Assembly (NCBI GenBank): GCA_003971905.1
Contig: RSEE01000027.1
Span: 310,001 to 374,000, forward strand
DNA length: 64,000 bases
Direction: 5' to 3'
Origin: Moniliella sp. 'wahieum'
Taxonomy: Eukaryota > Basidiomycota > Moniliellomycetes > Moniliellales > Moniliellaceae
Shown here: piece after piece, positions 46,249 through 56,903 of the stretch
How the letters are laid out: each line of letters starts with the position of its first letter
Position numbering within the stretch: the stretch's first letter is position 1
Made by a program: the position numbers and the translations under genes
The notes under the pieces: model-generated
What the model saw: only the letters and a program-made list of their open reading frames with translations
What the model was told of the DNA's origin: nothing
The model's database searches: none

Positions 46249-49200
46249 CTAGCTCACGGACCGGCGCGGGAAAACAATGCGTCCAACTCCTTTTGCGCAG
46301 CAGTACGGCGGCGGGTGGTGTAGGTGCCCCCCGCTGGACGGGAGCGGTAACAGGCAGCGGGTCAGGGGGAGGGAAGCAAGGGGGGGTCGGCCTGCGCGAC
46401 GCGCGGGGCAGAGGGAGGGGCGGGTGGTAGGTGGAGGGAGAATTTGGGCCGGACAGGCCGTGGGGGAGGGGAGGTGACGAGCGCAACAGTCCCGTGGCCG
46501 GATCCGGCGCCGTCTCAACAGGCTCCTCAGTTGGCTTCTTGTCTTGGGGCACTGCATCGCCACGCTCTTCCACCCATTCGTCGCTTTCCTCGGGTGGGTG
46601 GTAGGAGGTGCGATTGATAGTGCCCGTCCGAGGCTTGGACCGCACAGATCGGTTGGACCGAGCCGAGGAGCGCCGAACCAGGAAGGTGGACGAGCCCTTT
46701 CCGCCGCACTGGGCACCCTCCGAACAGAGCGGCTGGAGGAGGAACGGGAAAGCGGGCGGGGACCAGCAGATTTGGGGGGGAGGTGGGGGCTACGGTAGCG
46801 TGACGTCGGCAAGGGAAGATGGTCTCGCACGGGACTGGTTCGGAAGCTGGGGTGGAGCGACTTGCGCTTGCTCCACAGTTTAGCCAACCCGTGGGCGTGC
46901 CTTTGCCCTTTGCCTTGGGCTGAGGCTCGGGTGCAGTCGCCTGGCTCGGCAGCGGATCGACGACGGTGGCCTGGGCCTTGATCGAGCTGGGGAGGGAGGA
47001 ACAGGAGGGACCTGCGATTTACGCCGCTTTTCCTGCTTTTCCTGCTTGGCATCGTGCACTCGGACCATACGGTCGAGCTTGTGCAGCTCCTTGAGCATAG
47101 CCGCCTCGGCCTTGCGCTTGGCCTTTCCGCTTTGGCTGCCTGCTTGGACGCTTGCCAAGCCGCACGGCGGTCCGCTAAACTGCGCGCCGAGCGCGTGGCT
47201 TGGACTGAGGATCGTCACTGGTGCCATCGTGGTTGCAGTCAGGCGGGGCTGGGCTGGGGCCGGGTCCGAAGCAACTCCCGCACCGGACGCGACGAGGTCA
47301 AAGGGAAGCGGCCTGGTCGATGCCATTCCGCCACGCTCCTCTTCGTTGCTAGGGGACAGGACAGGCAGCCTCCCCGTCCGACACGCCTGAGGCCGTCGTG
47401 ACCGAGCTGGACTGAGACGCGACGAGGGGAGGAAGTATGGGTTGTCCCCGACCCCGATCCCGATCCGACTCACATCGAGAGGGATAAGGGTCGCGAGGTG
47501 TACAGTCGGCCGACGGGGGGGGCGGTGGTTGGTCCAGCACCCGTCGGCCGGTTTGGGACGCTGGCGTGGTCACCGCCCAAGGGTAGGCGGCCACCAAGTC
47601 AGGGGAGAGGGGGTGGAGGTACGCGTCGCCTTGACTGTCCCTTTTGTTCCACCGACGGGGCAGGTTGGGCCGAGTCGTCGCCGTCGATGGACGCAAGGAC
47701 AGGACGAGCTGGATCGTAGGCAGAGGTAGGTGCCGCCCCGTCTGCCTCATCCTTTGGGTGGGGGGATAAAGAGAAAGGTAGGGTGAGTGGCGGTGCCAAG
47801 GGTTCCAACTGGGTCGGCGGCAGGCACTGGCTCAACTTCGACCGCCGCGGGCGTGAGCACCGTGCTTGACCGCTCTTTCTTTTGCGCAGACCAAACCCAA
47901 AGAGTGAAACGTGGCTCGGCGCCGTTTCTTCTCTCATGGGCAGCTCGGAAAGAGGGGGTCGGCGATGGGGATGGGGGGAGCACGGCCGGGACTGAGTCCG
48001 GCTGGTGCAATGGGCCGGACGGAAAGTCCGACAGAAGGAGGTGGGTTGGCCTGCGCGTTGGTCTCGAAGCAGGGACAAGGCAGTGGGAGTGCGGATACGA
48101 TCGGTCGAGGGAGGCCAAGGCGGGGGATAGGTCAAGGGCGGGGGAGTTGGACCTGGGATCGGGTGCGGGATCAGAGGAGGTAGAGAGAGGAAGTGAAAGA
48201 GGGAAGGAACGAGTCCTCTCCCATCCCTTCCCCCATCTCGCCACGCATGCCTGCCCTGGTTCGTTAACCAGCGCAAGCGATGTCGCTAGCTCCAAGGGGG
48301 GAGAAGCAGGGCGCATGGTGGGTGAGCCTTGCGGAGTAGCCCATATCTCAGTTTGAGAGCTAAACGAGTCCCGTACTGTGGTAGGGGGCTGAGATGCGAA
48401 CGATTGTGGGTGGGGGGGCGAAGGTGGAAGGGAAGGAGTGGAGGCGAGGGCAGTTTGTGGAGGACCCACCAAAGGGGTCACCCCATTTTCCGTAGGGTGG
48501 TTGGCCGGAAGGACTGCGCGCTCGAGGTGGTGCTCGTTTGAGGTAGCCACATCAGACGGCTGGATTCCCAGATCGGCTGTCGAAGATGTGGAGGCGACAG
48601 CTTCCGAGTCAGTCGATTCCACAGACTGCTTGAACATCATGGACCGGCGTTTGGAGGGCTCAACAGTAAGCTCGGCCGTCGTCGTACCTCCGTCGGCCAA
48701 GTCGGTGATAACCACGTCGGGAATGGAGAAGTGGTCGCGGCGCTTGTGGGAGCGCAGGACTACTTCTGCCGCCTGGACCTGAGCCGCGTGGAGAAGGATC
48801 GACGCTTCGGCCGCCATTTCACACGGCAAACTGAGCTGCTGCACGCCGGCCACGACAGGGGCGCCCAAGATCCATTGGTCGGGCGCTTGCATCCCCTCGG
48901 GCAGAGGCCATCCAGCCAGCCGCGCATCGGCCAGCAGGGCGGCGCCGTGCTCAGGGGGTAGGGGATGGGACCTACTGCGCCCTCGGCTTGTGGCGGCACG
49001 TACGGCCACGGCTCGTCGACCGAGTAGGTGTCGTCGTAACCATAGTCGTCTCGTCGGCCTCTTGCTCGTCTGGGCTGTCGAACTGGGCATCGTCGATGGA
49101 CTCGTCGGGGAGGGACGGAGTAGGCGGGGTAAGCGGCGGAGGATACGTCGGGCGCATGTGGCAGGTCGGACAGGGCAGGCTCGTCCGATTCCGGAGCCTG

Positions 49201-49308
49201 GCCATTGGAGAGACTGACACGGTCGAGGGGAGCTACGGAGGTGGGGGGCGGCTGGGCGACGGGGATGGGGGCGGGGACGACAGGGCGGGCAGTGGAGACG
49301 GCCGCCAT
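46249..49308 (-). CDS. Large disordered protein of unknown function
   Basis: I do not recognise it. The ATG at 49308 (GCCATGGCGGCC) opens a Pro/Ser/Val-rich N-terminus, then an acidic patch ESIDDAQFDSPDEQEADETT, a more ordered block LADARLAGWPLPEGMQAPDQ with WILGAPVVAGVQQLSLPCEM and AAEASILLHAAQVQAAEVVL (about 48960-48740), then SIPDVVITDLADGG. A very long Ser/Pro region follows, with a basic coiled segment MLKELHKLDRMVRVHDAKQE near 47100. The end is uncertain (46249 or 46106). Frame changes are frequent (about 49080, 48990, 48940, 47750, 47480 and 46890), several beside C or G runs. It may be a regulatory or scaffold protein; that is inference from disorder only. Confidence 0.5.
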
Positions 49309-49920
49309 GGCGAAGCAGGCGGGGGGCGAAACGAAGGTGGGGGACGGGAGGCGGGGAGGAGGGCTGCTGGATGGGTGGAGGTGCTGTGGTGTGGCTGCTG
49401 AACACAAAACACGGCAGTTGGCCTCTGGCGCTGCAGCAGCGCAGCGAGCGAGCAGTCTGGTCTTGCGTCCACCTGTGCTCGCCGCACCGCCACGCTGTCC
49501 TCGTGCCAGGCGGCGGGCCAGCCACCTGTGCCGGCGCCCGGGGGCAGTGGCACGATCGACACGTGCCACACTGCGCCCGCGCTGCAGCTGCACGGGGGTG
49601 GCGCCCAGGGTCCCCGAGCGCCACGCCGCACGCTGCCCCCGCGCGCACCACACCAGTCGCGCGCCCTGTTGGGTGAAACCCTAGTGGTGGCCCGCATGCA
49701 CCGCCGCGGTGGACACTCGTCCACCGCCGACCGATCACCGCGGCCGACGGCCTCGTGTGGCCGAGCGGCAGCTGCAGCCCGCGGCAGCCCTGGGGCAGCA
49801 CCACGCAGCACTCACTAACCATGCAACACACGGGAGAAGCGAGAGCACGCCGGGATTCCAACATACATATTCTTTCGCAAGGTCTGACAAGTCCATGGAA
49901 TATGGATCCCGCCTAGAGGC
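49309..49920. other. GC-rich upstream region
   Basis: This is upstream sequence of the disordered gene. The long minus-strand frame continuing through it (to 49864) has out-of-frame character. No other gene is seen. Confidence 0.4.
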
Positions 49921-50241
49921 CGCATATTCCTCGTCCGCCGAACCGTATACGTCGCAGCAGCCATCCTCAAACTCGACCGCCTTCCTTCTCACCCCCACTT
50001 GGTCAACTCGACGCGCGCCATCTGCCCATGAATTATCGGTCCACGACACAATCTTGAAGGGATCCTCGCGCAATATGGAGGGAGGTGTTCCACCTCATTG
50101 TTTCGGCCGGAAAATCGGCTTGTCCAAGCCCTTGACACTCTCGTCACAATTTACACCTCTCCGATTGCTGCTGTATCGTCATTTTTCGCCGACAGCTCAT
50201 CGACCAGTTTGGTAGAACTCATTCAGGTCCTCCCCAATTGA
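49921..50241 (+). pseudogene. HEAT/importin-like coding fragment
   Basis: One frame reads RIFLVRRTVYVAAAILKLDR (from 49921), then after an in-frame TGA continues NLEGILAQYGG and RLVQALDTLVTIYTSPIAAV, SSFFADSSSTSLVELIQVLP, stopping at 50239. The alternation of Leu/Val/Ile with helix-compatible residues resembles a HEAT-repeat segment of a karyopherin, but no further domains occur nearby on either side. It could be a relic of a larger gene or an exon whose partners are scrambled by base errors. Confidence 0.25.
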
Positions 50242-50620
50242 GTACAGCCACAGTATGTATACCCCAGCGGTGTCATATGCATGTCTGGGGATTGATCAGT
50301 CATTGTGGTGGAAAGGGTAAACTGGGCTGCTGCATCACCCAACTTTGCCTGGGTCCCGGTGCTTGGACCACAGCACCGGCTTGCTTCAACAGACCGTGGG
50401 GGACGTGAATGGCCCCGCGTCAAGAGGGTGGCAGGGAGACCTGCATCGAGACGTGGCTGGGGTGTGGAGGCGTGTGTTAACAGGATATCGGTACGTATAA
50501 TAACACTGTGCATCTTGAGAGAAGCAACCTTTCTGTCGTCTTGACACTGTCTAGCAGTGAAAAAGGCTCAGTGGGAGGAAAGACTATAAGTCTCGTGCGA
50601 ATTGATCACGATGAACGGCC
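50242..50620. other. Gap without gene
   Basis: No gene-like frame, tRNA or repeat is seen. Confidence 0.4.
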
Positions 50621-51065
50621 GTGCCTCGGGTATATGCTTACAGAGGAACCAAGTTGCCCGGGGAACGCTTGACCTTGAACCATTTGAGGTGGAATGCCGG
50701 CGGGGTCACGTCGTTTAGATTCATCCGTCAGAGCCGTGCGAAACAATGGAGGTGGAGGGGGGGCGTGAAACTGTCGAGGTTGGGTAGTCTGGCCAATCTC
50801 CCGATCAACTTAATCGTCGACGTAAGAATCCCACCCCCCCGACTAATCTACGCTGACATCAACTTTTTTTACACCGATAGGGCATCCCTTCTTGGGACTT
50901 TCGCCGTGACGAGAGGGAGAGAAGAAGGAAGAAATGCAACTACGGGACCGCGTGGCAGGCGAAGAAGGGTATTGCAGAAATGGTACAACGGGATGCTCCT
51001 ACCAGGGAGAGCATGCAGTGCTAACAAAATGAATGGGAACGCAGCCCAGGAAGGACTGACCATGA
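50621..51065 (+). CDS. Possible two-exon gene fragment, unknown
   Basis: A frame ending LGSLANLPINLIVD at 50820 is followed by a canonical intron (50821-50880: GTAAGA donor, CTAATCTACGCTGAC branch region, T run, CGATAG acceptor). Splicing continues GIPSWDFRRDERERRRKKCN, YGTAWQAKKGIAEMVQRDAP and stops soon after. The second exon is strongly coding-like (alternating charged and aromatic residues, no stops). The LANLPINLIVD stretch resembles an F-box start, but this is a guess. The 5' part is unclear. Confidence 0.28.
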
Positions 51066-51173
51066 AGAGCAAGTAGATACTTAGTTACCGTTAACAACAT
51101 GGCAACGGATGCTGGGGTGAACGGCCAGGTGACCGATGCGGCCGGGGAAGGAAGAGGAGCCTAGGCACCGCAC

Positions 51174-51947
51174 TCACTTCCTCCTCCGGGTAGGGACAGT
51201 GGTGAACCCATCGTCGTCCACTTCCGGTTCCGCCTTGGCGTGCGAAAGCGGGGGATCAATGTCCATCTGGTCCTCGTGGGAGTGAGCGTGGGCATGGTGG
51301 GAATCTTCATCGCTGTCGTCCCCCTCCGAATCGTCTGAACCGTCGTCTTCCCTCTGAACAGAGACGAACGACTTGCTTCCCTTGACTTGGTCGCGCACGC
51401 GCTTGAGCGCCTCGACGGTCTCCTGCGCTTGTTGAAGCGGCAGCGCACCAGCCACAGGCGGCAAGAACACTTGTTTCCACAACGCAATCATCCGCCGTGC
51501 CACGTTCAACGTCGACTCGTCCTCCACCGACGCACCATACTCCGCGGCAAGGTATCCATCGAGAATGTCCCACACCTCATCTTCGTCCGGTGCCTGAACG
51601 TTCGACTGCACATCGCCGGCGTGTGCCCCCGCCGCCTCGGCGACGGCGGAAAAGTCATCAAAGTAGTCCACCACTGCATTCAGCAAATAATCCGCCTTGT
51701 TGGCTCTCGGGACCCCCCCACTCTTCTTTTACGGCAGCTTGGAGGACTGCCCAGGTGTCAAAGGTGTAGATCACACCGCGGGCAAAGAGGGTGCGGGCCT
51801 CGGAGGGTTCAGCCTCCACCACAGCGGCCGGAGGCGGGGAGGCGCGGAAGTGGTGGTGCTGGTGGTGCTGGTGGGGAGAGGAACAGGGCGGGGCGCTGGA
51901 TTGGCAGCATTGCGCGCAGCAAGAGCGGCGAACGACATGCCTGACAT
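51174..51947 (-). CDS. TSR2: Pre-rRNA-processing protein TSR2
   Basis: TSR2 is the chaperone that delivers ribosomal protein Rps26 to pre-40S particles. N-terminus MSGMSFAALAARNAANPAPR (start at 51947), then the family core LFARGVIYTFDTWAVLQAAV, KEEWGG, ANKADYLLNAVVDYFDDFSA, DEDEVWDILDGYLAAEYGAS, VEDESTLNVARRMIALWKQV, an acidic/His stretch near the C-terminus (HHAHAHSHEDQMDID), and the typical basic end VDDDGFTTVPTRRRK with TGA at 51176-51174. Breaks are at about 51845 and 51715 (C run). Length is about 258 codons, slightly longer than yeast because of the Pro/Thr N-terminus. Confidence 0.9.
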
Positions 51948-52325
51948 GGTACGATACGGGAACTTGGTCGGGGGCCAGGCAAAAGAAGCGGTGGTGGAGA
52001 GGTTGGGTAGAGCCTCGTTTGCTGGGAACCTTTGGATGTGGATTTGCAGAAAATTATTGGCTGAAGCTTCGGCGGGGGACGTTGAACAGGAGGGACATTG
52101 CACCGATGCAATTGCAATCTTGCAACTACACCCCAGTGGAACGGGTCAGGGGATTTTGGCCCTGCACATGCACGTGACTGGCTGCTAGGGAGCAGGGCGC
52201 TTCTAGCATCGATATTGATGGGGGGGCGGCCAGTCCCCCCACCGCTGGTCCAGCCCCCTCTGTTCCGTGAACCATTCAGCTTCTGTCCTACTCACCGCCG
52301 TGTCCTACTCCCCGCCTCCCGGCTA
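51948..52325. other. Divergent upstream region of TSR2
   Basis: No firm gene. It holds the TSR2 promoter and possibly that of the candidate gene at 52326. A GGGGGGGC run lies at about 52221-52228. Confidence 0.4.
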
Positions 52326-52830
52326 GCACCGCGTCACGCGCCATCCCCAAATTGCATCGCCACCACTTCGTCCCTGTCTTCCACAGACTTCCCAGGCGAG
52401 CTCTATGAAATCCTCTGCACCACCAATGGGAATCTCCGATAAACCCGTCTCTTCTCAGCGTCAAATGTCTCCGCAAACGTCCGGAAGAAAACCACCCGCA
52501 GCGGACACTTCCCCCGCAATGTTTGTCTCAAGGGCGGTATGCTAGTCATTCTTATTTGGTGCCGTGCCAGAAGCTTGATCACCGGCACCCATCTCAACAG
52601 GATCGACAACCTCGGACGCTCTGACACATTCACCCCACACAGGGTGTTCACAGGGAATACCAAGAGCCCCCTTGGGAGCATCTCCTGCATTCCCCTTAAA
52701 CACAGGGCGAAGGAACCTCAACGAACGGTTCTGCTTCCCCTGGAGCGGGCAATACAGAAGGGCAGGGCCCAATCGTTCCCGCGCTTTTGGAATAAGTGCC
52801 GTTGACCTACGGCACAAAGAAAAAACTTAA
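52326..52830 (+). CDS. Candidate Ser/Pro/Gln-rich protein, unknown
   Basis: Starting after a possible acceptor (CCCGGCTAG, 52326), one frame reads QTSQASSMKSSAPPMGISDK, PVSSQRQMSPQTSGRKPPAA, then a GTATGC donor-like break at about 52524. A second frame from about 52560 reads SPAPISTGSTTSDALTHSPH and NERFCFPWSGQYRRAGPNRS, ending ISAVDLRHKEKT with a stop near 52830. Composition is like the disordered parts of neighbouring genes. A true start and full exon structure are not visible. It may be a small gene transcribed divergently from TSR2, or a fragment. Confidence 0.25.
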
Positions 52831-53918
52831 ACGAGCCAGTGTTCATCAGCCTCCGTTCCATCCTCCAACTACCCGCGTCTAGCTCATCGTTGCTCTCCCC
52901 CGCGTCTCCTGTCACTTCTATTGTGCTTGCGGACTTTGCGGGGGAAAGTGGTTGATCATGATGTCATTAACGAGGTGAACAGCGCTTGCGAGCAACAATA
53001 GAACATGACATCTCCCGTCTAGCTGATATGGAATGTGTCTCGACGTTTTGGTGGACCTATGGAGCTCATTGTGAGGACGCTGTGGAACCGGCCTTGCACC
53101 ACCTGACAGAGGTTTGAGTCAGCTCCAAACCTCACGAGTCACGACAGCTACTTGCCGACCACACTTCCCCCCTCAGGCCTCGCCTCACAGACCTCACCAA
53201 CATCCTCAACGCCTCTCACATGTCATTTTGAATCTCAACGTCCACCTTGAACTCTCAGCCCGACTGTCAGTCAGCTCTGAGCTCTCAGCAGTGCCTACGG
53301 TGGGAATTGCCAATGATATTGAGACTTGAGGCTATACTCCGTACTCGCATGGTACTGAGTACTCGCACCGCCCTTCCAGCTATTACTCTGTCTGCTCTGT
53401 CGTGATACCCCTCCGTTATTATTCCAGTCTAGATCGAAATCCCTTACCATTTGCTAACAATTTGCTACGAAGGTAGAAATCCATTTCACACCAATAATCC
53501 GCATCCAAAAGCACCTCTTTTTCGCAAGACCAGTCATAGTCAAGCCTCAAGGCAAGGCCTGCGGCCTAAAACGTAAAAGGCCACGTGCATGACATGCATG
53601 ACCAGTAACATGGTACACTCTCCTATATGCTACAACCCGTCGGCCCCGCGTCTCTCCGCGCGCCACCGGTGCATAGTTGATTCTCCGCTGGGTGCCACTG
53701 CTGGAGAGCGTCGCTTCGGACATTTCGGTCATATGAGGACGGTTGAAATATGACATCGAGATGGTACAATTGGAGTATTCAAATTTGATTGGGCAAGAAT
53801 AGATGGATGGCTGATGGCGCTGATGCGCTGATGACGCGATGACGGCAGGTGAGGTGGGGCGAAACGATGCCAGCTTTCCAGATGCACACGTGGAAACAAC
53901 GATTGACGAAGCCGCTGG

Positions 53919-53946
53919 CTTGAAGCTTCAAGCTTCAAGCTTCAAG
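53919..53946. repeat. CTTGAAGCTTCAAG tandem palindrome
   Basis: Three overlapping AAGCTT-centred palindromes in 28 bases. Arms TTGAAGCTTCAA fold perfectly on themselves. Confidence 0.85.
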
Positions 53947-53994
53947 AGCGGAGGATCTCAAACTCTCGCGCTCCGTAGCCTCAGGCTGCACTCC

Positions 53995-54007
53995 GCTCAG
54001 GCTGAGC
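53995..54007. repeat. GCTCAG-G-CTGAGC inverted repeat
   Basis: A 13-base perfect inverted repeat with the arms swapped relative to the copies at 33953 and 39719. It lies about 355 bases upstream of the phosphatase start. Confidence 0.7.
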
Positions 54008-54359
54008 CTCATCCGGCCCCCAGTCCCTCTCCCACCCAGCCCGTTTCCACAGCCCCCTTGTCACAAAACCTGCCTTGCTCAGTCTCCCGCTGGCACCGTT
54101 TCGGACATTTTCGAGCATGTCGCTGTTGAACGTTGAACGTTAAATACGTTGAATCTGGAAGCGGAAGCTTTAAGCTTGCAGCGGTTTCAGGACGACATCA
54201 ACACAGCGGATTCCACGCTTACAAACACCTATTTTAGCCAACTCGCGCCACCCCCCCTTCTGCCCATTGCGTTTCCTCCTTGTACCCACCACCACCTACC
54301 ACACCTCATTCGCCCCTCCCGTGTTCCCTCAGCAGCACATCCAACCACCAACGCCCGCC

Positions 54360-55244
54360 ATGACTGCTACTGAGATTGAAGTTGATGCCGTCCTTTTTGA
54401 CATGGACGGCACCCTGATCGACAGCACGCCCGCTGTGAACCAGTACGTTGTCCTGTGCCTTCCTCCATCCACTGGGATGAGAGTGTGGGCGTGGAATGGA
54501 TATCGATGAGGAACGTGCAGTGCTTATGGATACTAATATGTGCTCTGCTCCTTGCTAGGACGTGGGCCGAGTGGATCAAGCGGTACAACCTCGACTTTGA
54601 CTACGTGATGAGTCGTTGCCATGGCTGCCGTACAGTGGAGAACCTCAAGAACCTCGTCGGTCTTCCCGATGACCAGCTCGAAGCCGGCGCGCAGGAATTC
54701 GAAGGGCGCATCAGCCAGCTGGCGTTGGAAGCAGCCGAGACCAACGGGCCGGGCCAAATCGTTGCTCTGCCCGGAGTGGCCCGCTACTTTCGCAGCTCAA
54801 CCAAGGCCGCGACCAACCGGGCCGCCGGGTTGGCTGGGCGATCGTCACCTCTGCCACCAAGGCCTATGCCTTTGTCGGCTTCAAGGCCTCCCGCGCTACC
54901 GACCCGGCACGCCACCAGGCGCCTTTGTCACGGCCGATGTGGTGAGCAAGGGCAAGCCGGACCCGGAACCGTACCTGACCGGGGCCAAGCTGCTCACTCC
55001 TCCCCCCGCCGACCCCAAGCGCTGCTTGGTAGTGGAAGATGCGCCGCCAGGCATCCGCGCCGGTGTCGCGGCGGGCGCCAAGACACTGGGCCTGACCACC
55101 ACCCATGCCGAGAAGCTGATGTGGGAAGCTGGCGCCAACTGGGTCGTGCCCGACTTGTCCGGCGTGACGGCGCGTTGGGAAGGCGAAGGCGCAGATGCGC
55201 GCCTCTTTATCCGCATTGAGGGCTCTGCTGAGCCCAAGGCTTGA
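54360..55244 (+). CDS. GPP1: HAD-superfamily sugar/glycerol phosphatase (GPP/DOG type)
   Basis: Cytosolic phosphatase of the beta-phosphoglucomutase-like HAD group, which in yeast holds glycerol-3-phosphatase (GPP1/2) and 2-deoxyglucose-6-phosphatase (DOG1/2). Motif I is VLFDMDGTLIDSTPAV with the nucleophile Asp and the acid/base Asp two residues on. A helical cap follows (WAEWIKRYNLDFDYVM, HGCRTVENLKNLVGLP). Motif II is WAIVTSATKAYA. Motif III lysine is in VSKGKPDPEPYL. Motif IV is CLVVEDAPPGIRAGVAAGA. A 116-nt intron (54443-54558) splits a Gln codon. The ATG at 54360 lies in a good context (CCGCCATGAC), stop TGA at 55242. Breaks are at about 54795 and 54905. The family does not fix the substrate; glycerol-3-phosphate is the likeliest. 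Confidence 0.85.
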
Positions 55245-55680
55245 TTCTCCATGGATTGGTCACAAGAAGACCACCAAAACTCAATTGGTTGCCCCAGTCA
55301 AGGAATCCATCGCGCCATCTTTCGTCTACCAATGCTATTTTTGACTTGCTGCTCTACGTGTGCCGTCTTTCATCGGGACAAGCGTGATACCATTTAGATC
55401 AGGCGGCATGATACTTATTGCATCGCAGAGAGATCTACACAGTGTTCCCTCTGCGTCTTTGGCATAGGCCTTGAGCTGATTCAGCAATGAGTAATGATGC
55501 GAAGCGGGGTGAGTCATACCGGGTAGGGGGAACAGCCAGATTGATGTCAGTGGTACAAAAGTAAAGTAGGTCGGTTTCCGGTCGGGATTTGGAGGCAGTT
55601 GGCATCCACGACTGCATGGCATCGGGAGAAGAGAGGCTAGGGAGAACTTGGAAGTAGTTTCAGCAAAATGCAGCAAAAAA

Positions 55681-55780
55681 GGGGTCCGCCCGGGATCGAA
55701 CCGAGGACCACCTCTACGAGTTGACAATCAACAACGATTGAAGACCCTAAAGAGGCATGATACCACTACACCACGAACCC
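55681..55780 (-). tRNA. tRNA-Pro (anticodon AGG) with intron
   Basis: On the minus strand: acceptor GGGTTCG pairs with CGGACCC; D arm has GTGTAGTGGTATCAT; anticodon stem CCTCT pairs with AGAGG; loop TTAGGG gives anticodon AGG, followed by an intron of about 28 bases before the last loop T. T arm is CTCGG-TTCGATC-CCGGG. The TTAGGGT loop is typical of tRNA-Pro. Confidence 0.85.
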
Positions 55781-56832
55781 ACATTGAAAAAGCACGACAT
55801 GTGTAATTCTCAATCCACCCATACCCTTCATTGTGCCAACAGCATAATAGTAGGACCAAACCGTCGCCCAGCACTTCTGCAGCGTTGAATTCAACTCCCA
55901 TCTGTCATTGCCATCAGATAAAGTAAAAAGGTGGGATCTGTGGAATGATTCCGCGGTACTTGGCCTTCTTAGTCCTTCTATATCCACCTCCTCGAGCTAC
56001 TGAGGCACAGTTCCTTCTCCTTCTGTGTTCCAGAGGCTGTACGTTGCCAGTTTTCATGTGCCGCCTTCTGGAGGGTATGGCTACCTTCCGTTCTGTCCCG
56101 GACGTTCATAGGTCTCTTGAATTCTCGAGAGAATCGTGGTGATAAAAGAGTCGTTTTGTCCCCAATATAGGTGCAGTAGGGCTCATCGCAGATCTAAAGT
56201 GTGTTGCCAACTGTGTAGTCGTCCTTGATCCGTACCATACAAGTATACCATACCCTTTCTGCTACCATACTCGGTGGATCGCCCGAGACCTGTCGAATGG
56301 CAGGGGACAGAGATGAACCTGGCCTGTCCGTGACACCATCTTGGCTTCTCGATTGGGTTGGCACGAACTGGCAGCACACAGGGGGGAGATGGCAAGCGAG
56401 CCGGGTAGGCCTAGCGTTTCTTGGTCTCTATGCCAGTCGCATATTTCGCCAACTCTACTAAGGATGTAAACGTTGGGTAGATAGCTCCCAATGCTTCCTT
56501 TGAAAAAGGCTTCAGAAAATTTCGCTTCATCGAGCTCCATCTCTCGCCTCATCTTTCGAAATATCTCCAGTAGTATCATTAATCAATTCTCCTATCGATC
56601 TCATCCCTACTTCCTCCCCCCTACCGGCTACCCCCCCCCTTTAATTTCTGTCATGAGCGCCTCCCTCTCCACTGGGGCTTTTTCTTCTCATCGATCATTA
56701 CTCATTCCCACCCACTCCCTTGCCAATGTGCTTTCCCTCCTCGTTTCAGATGGGCTGGTAAGTTGGTGGGGTGGCAGATGGTGGGGGGGATACCCCTGTA
56801 ATTTATTCGTCGTGCCTGGGCCATGTGCAATC

Positions 56833-56903
56833 TGAAGCTTGAAGCGTGAAGTGTGAAGTGTGAAGCGTGAAGCGTGAAAGGTGAAGCTCGCGTGAAGCTT
56901 TAA
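56833..56903. repeat. GTGAAGC/GTGAAGT heptamer array
   Basis: About eight 7-base units (GTGAAGY) start from an AAGCTT palindrome and end in another (AAGCTTTAAAG), so the array is bracketed by the HindIII-type word. Confidence 0.85.

Larger units (their letters stand above)
52831..54359. other. Intergenic region upstream of the HAD phosphatase gene
   Basis: No gene is supported. It contains AAGGCCTGCGGCCT near 53553, GATGACGCGATGACG at 53818-53842, the CTTGAAGCTTCAAG array at 53919-53946, the inverted repeat GCTCAG-G-CTGAGC at 53995-54007, TTGAACG tandem words at 54126-54152 and AAGCTTTAAGCTT at 54165-54177. Confidence 0.5.

Noticed and set aside
47747-49864. 705-codon minus-strand frame taken as one protein
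   Set aside because: Its first part (49864-48960) is out of frame with the better start at 49308. Only the middle and end are used in the disordered gene call.
53919-53946. CRISPR-like array
   Set aside because: Units are contiguous palindromes without spacers, in a eukaryotic genome.
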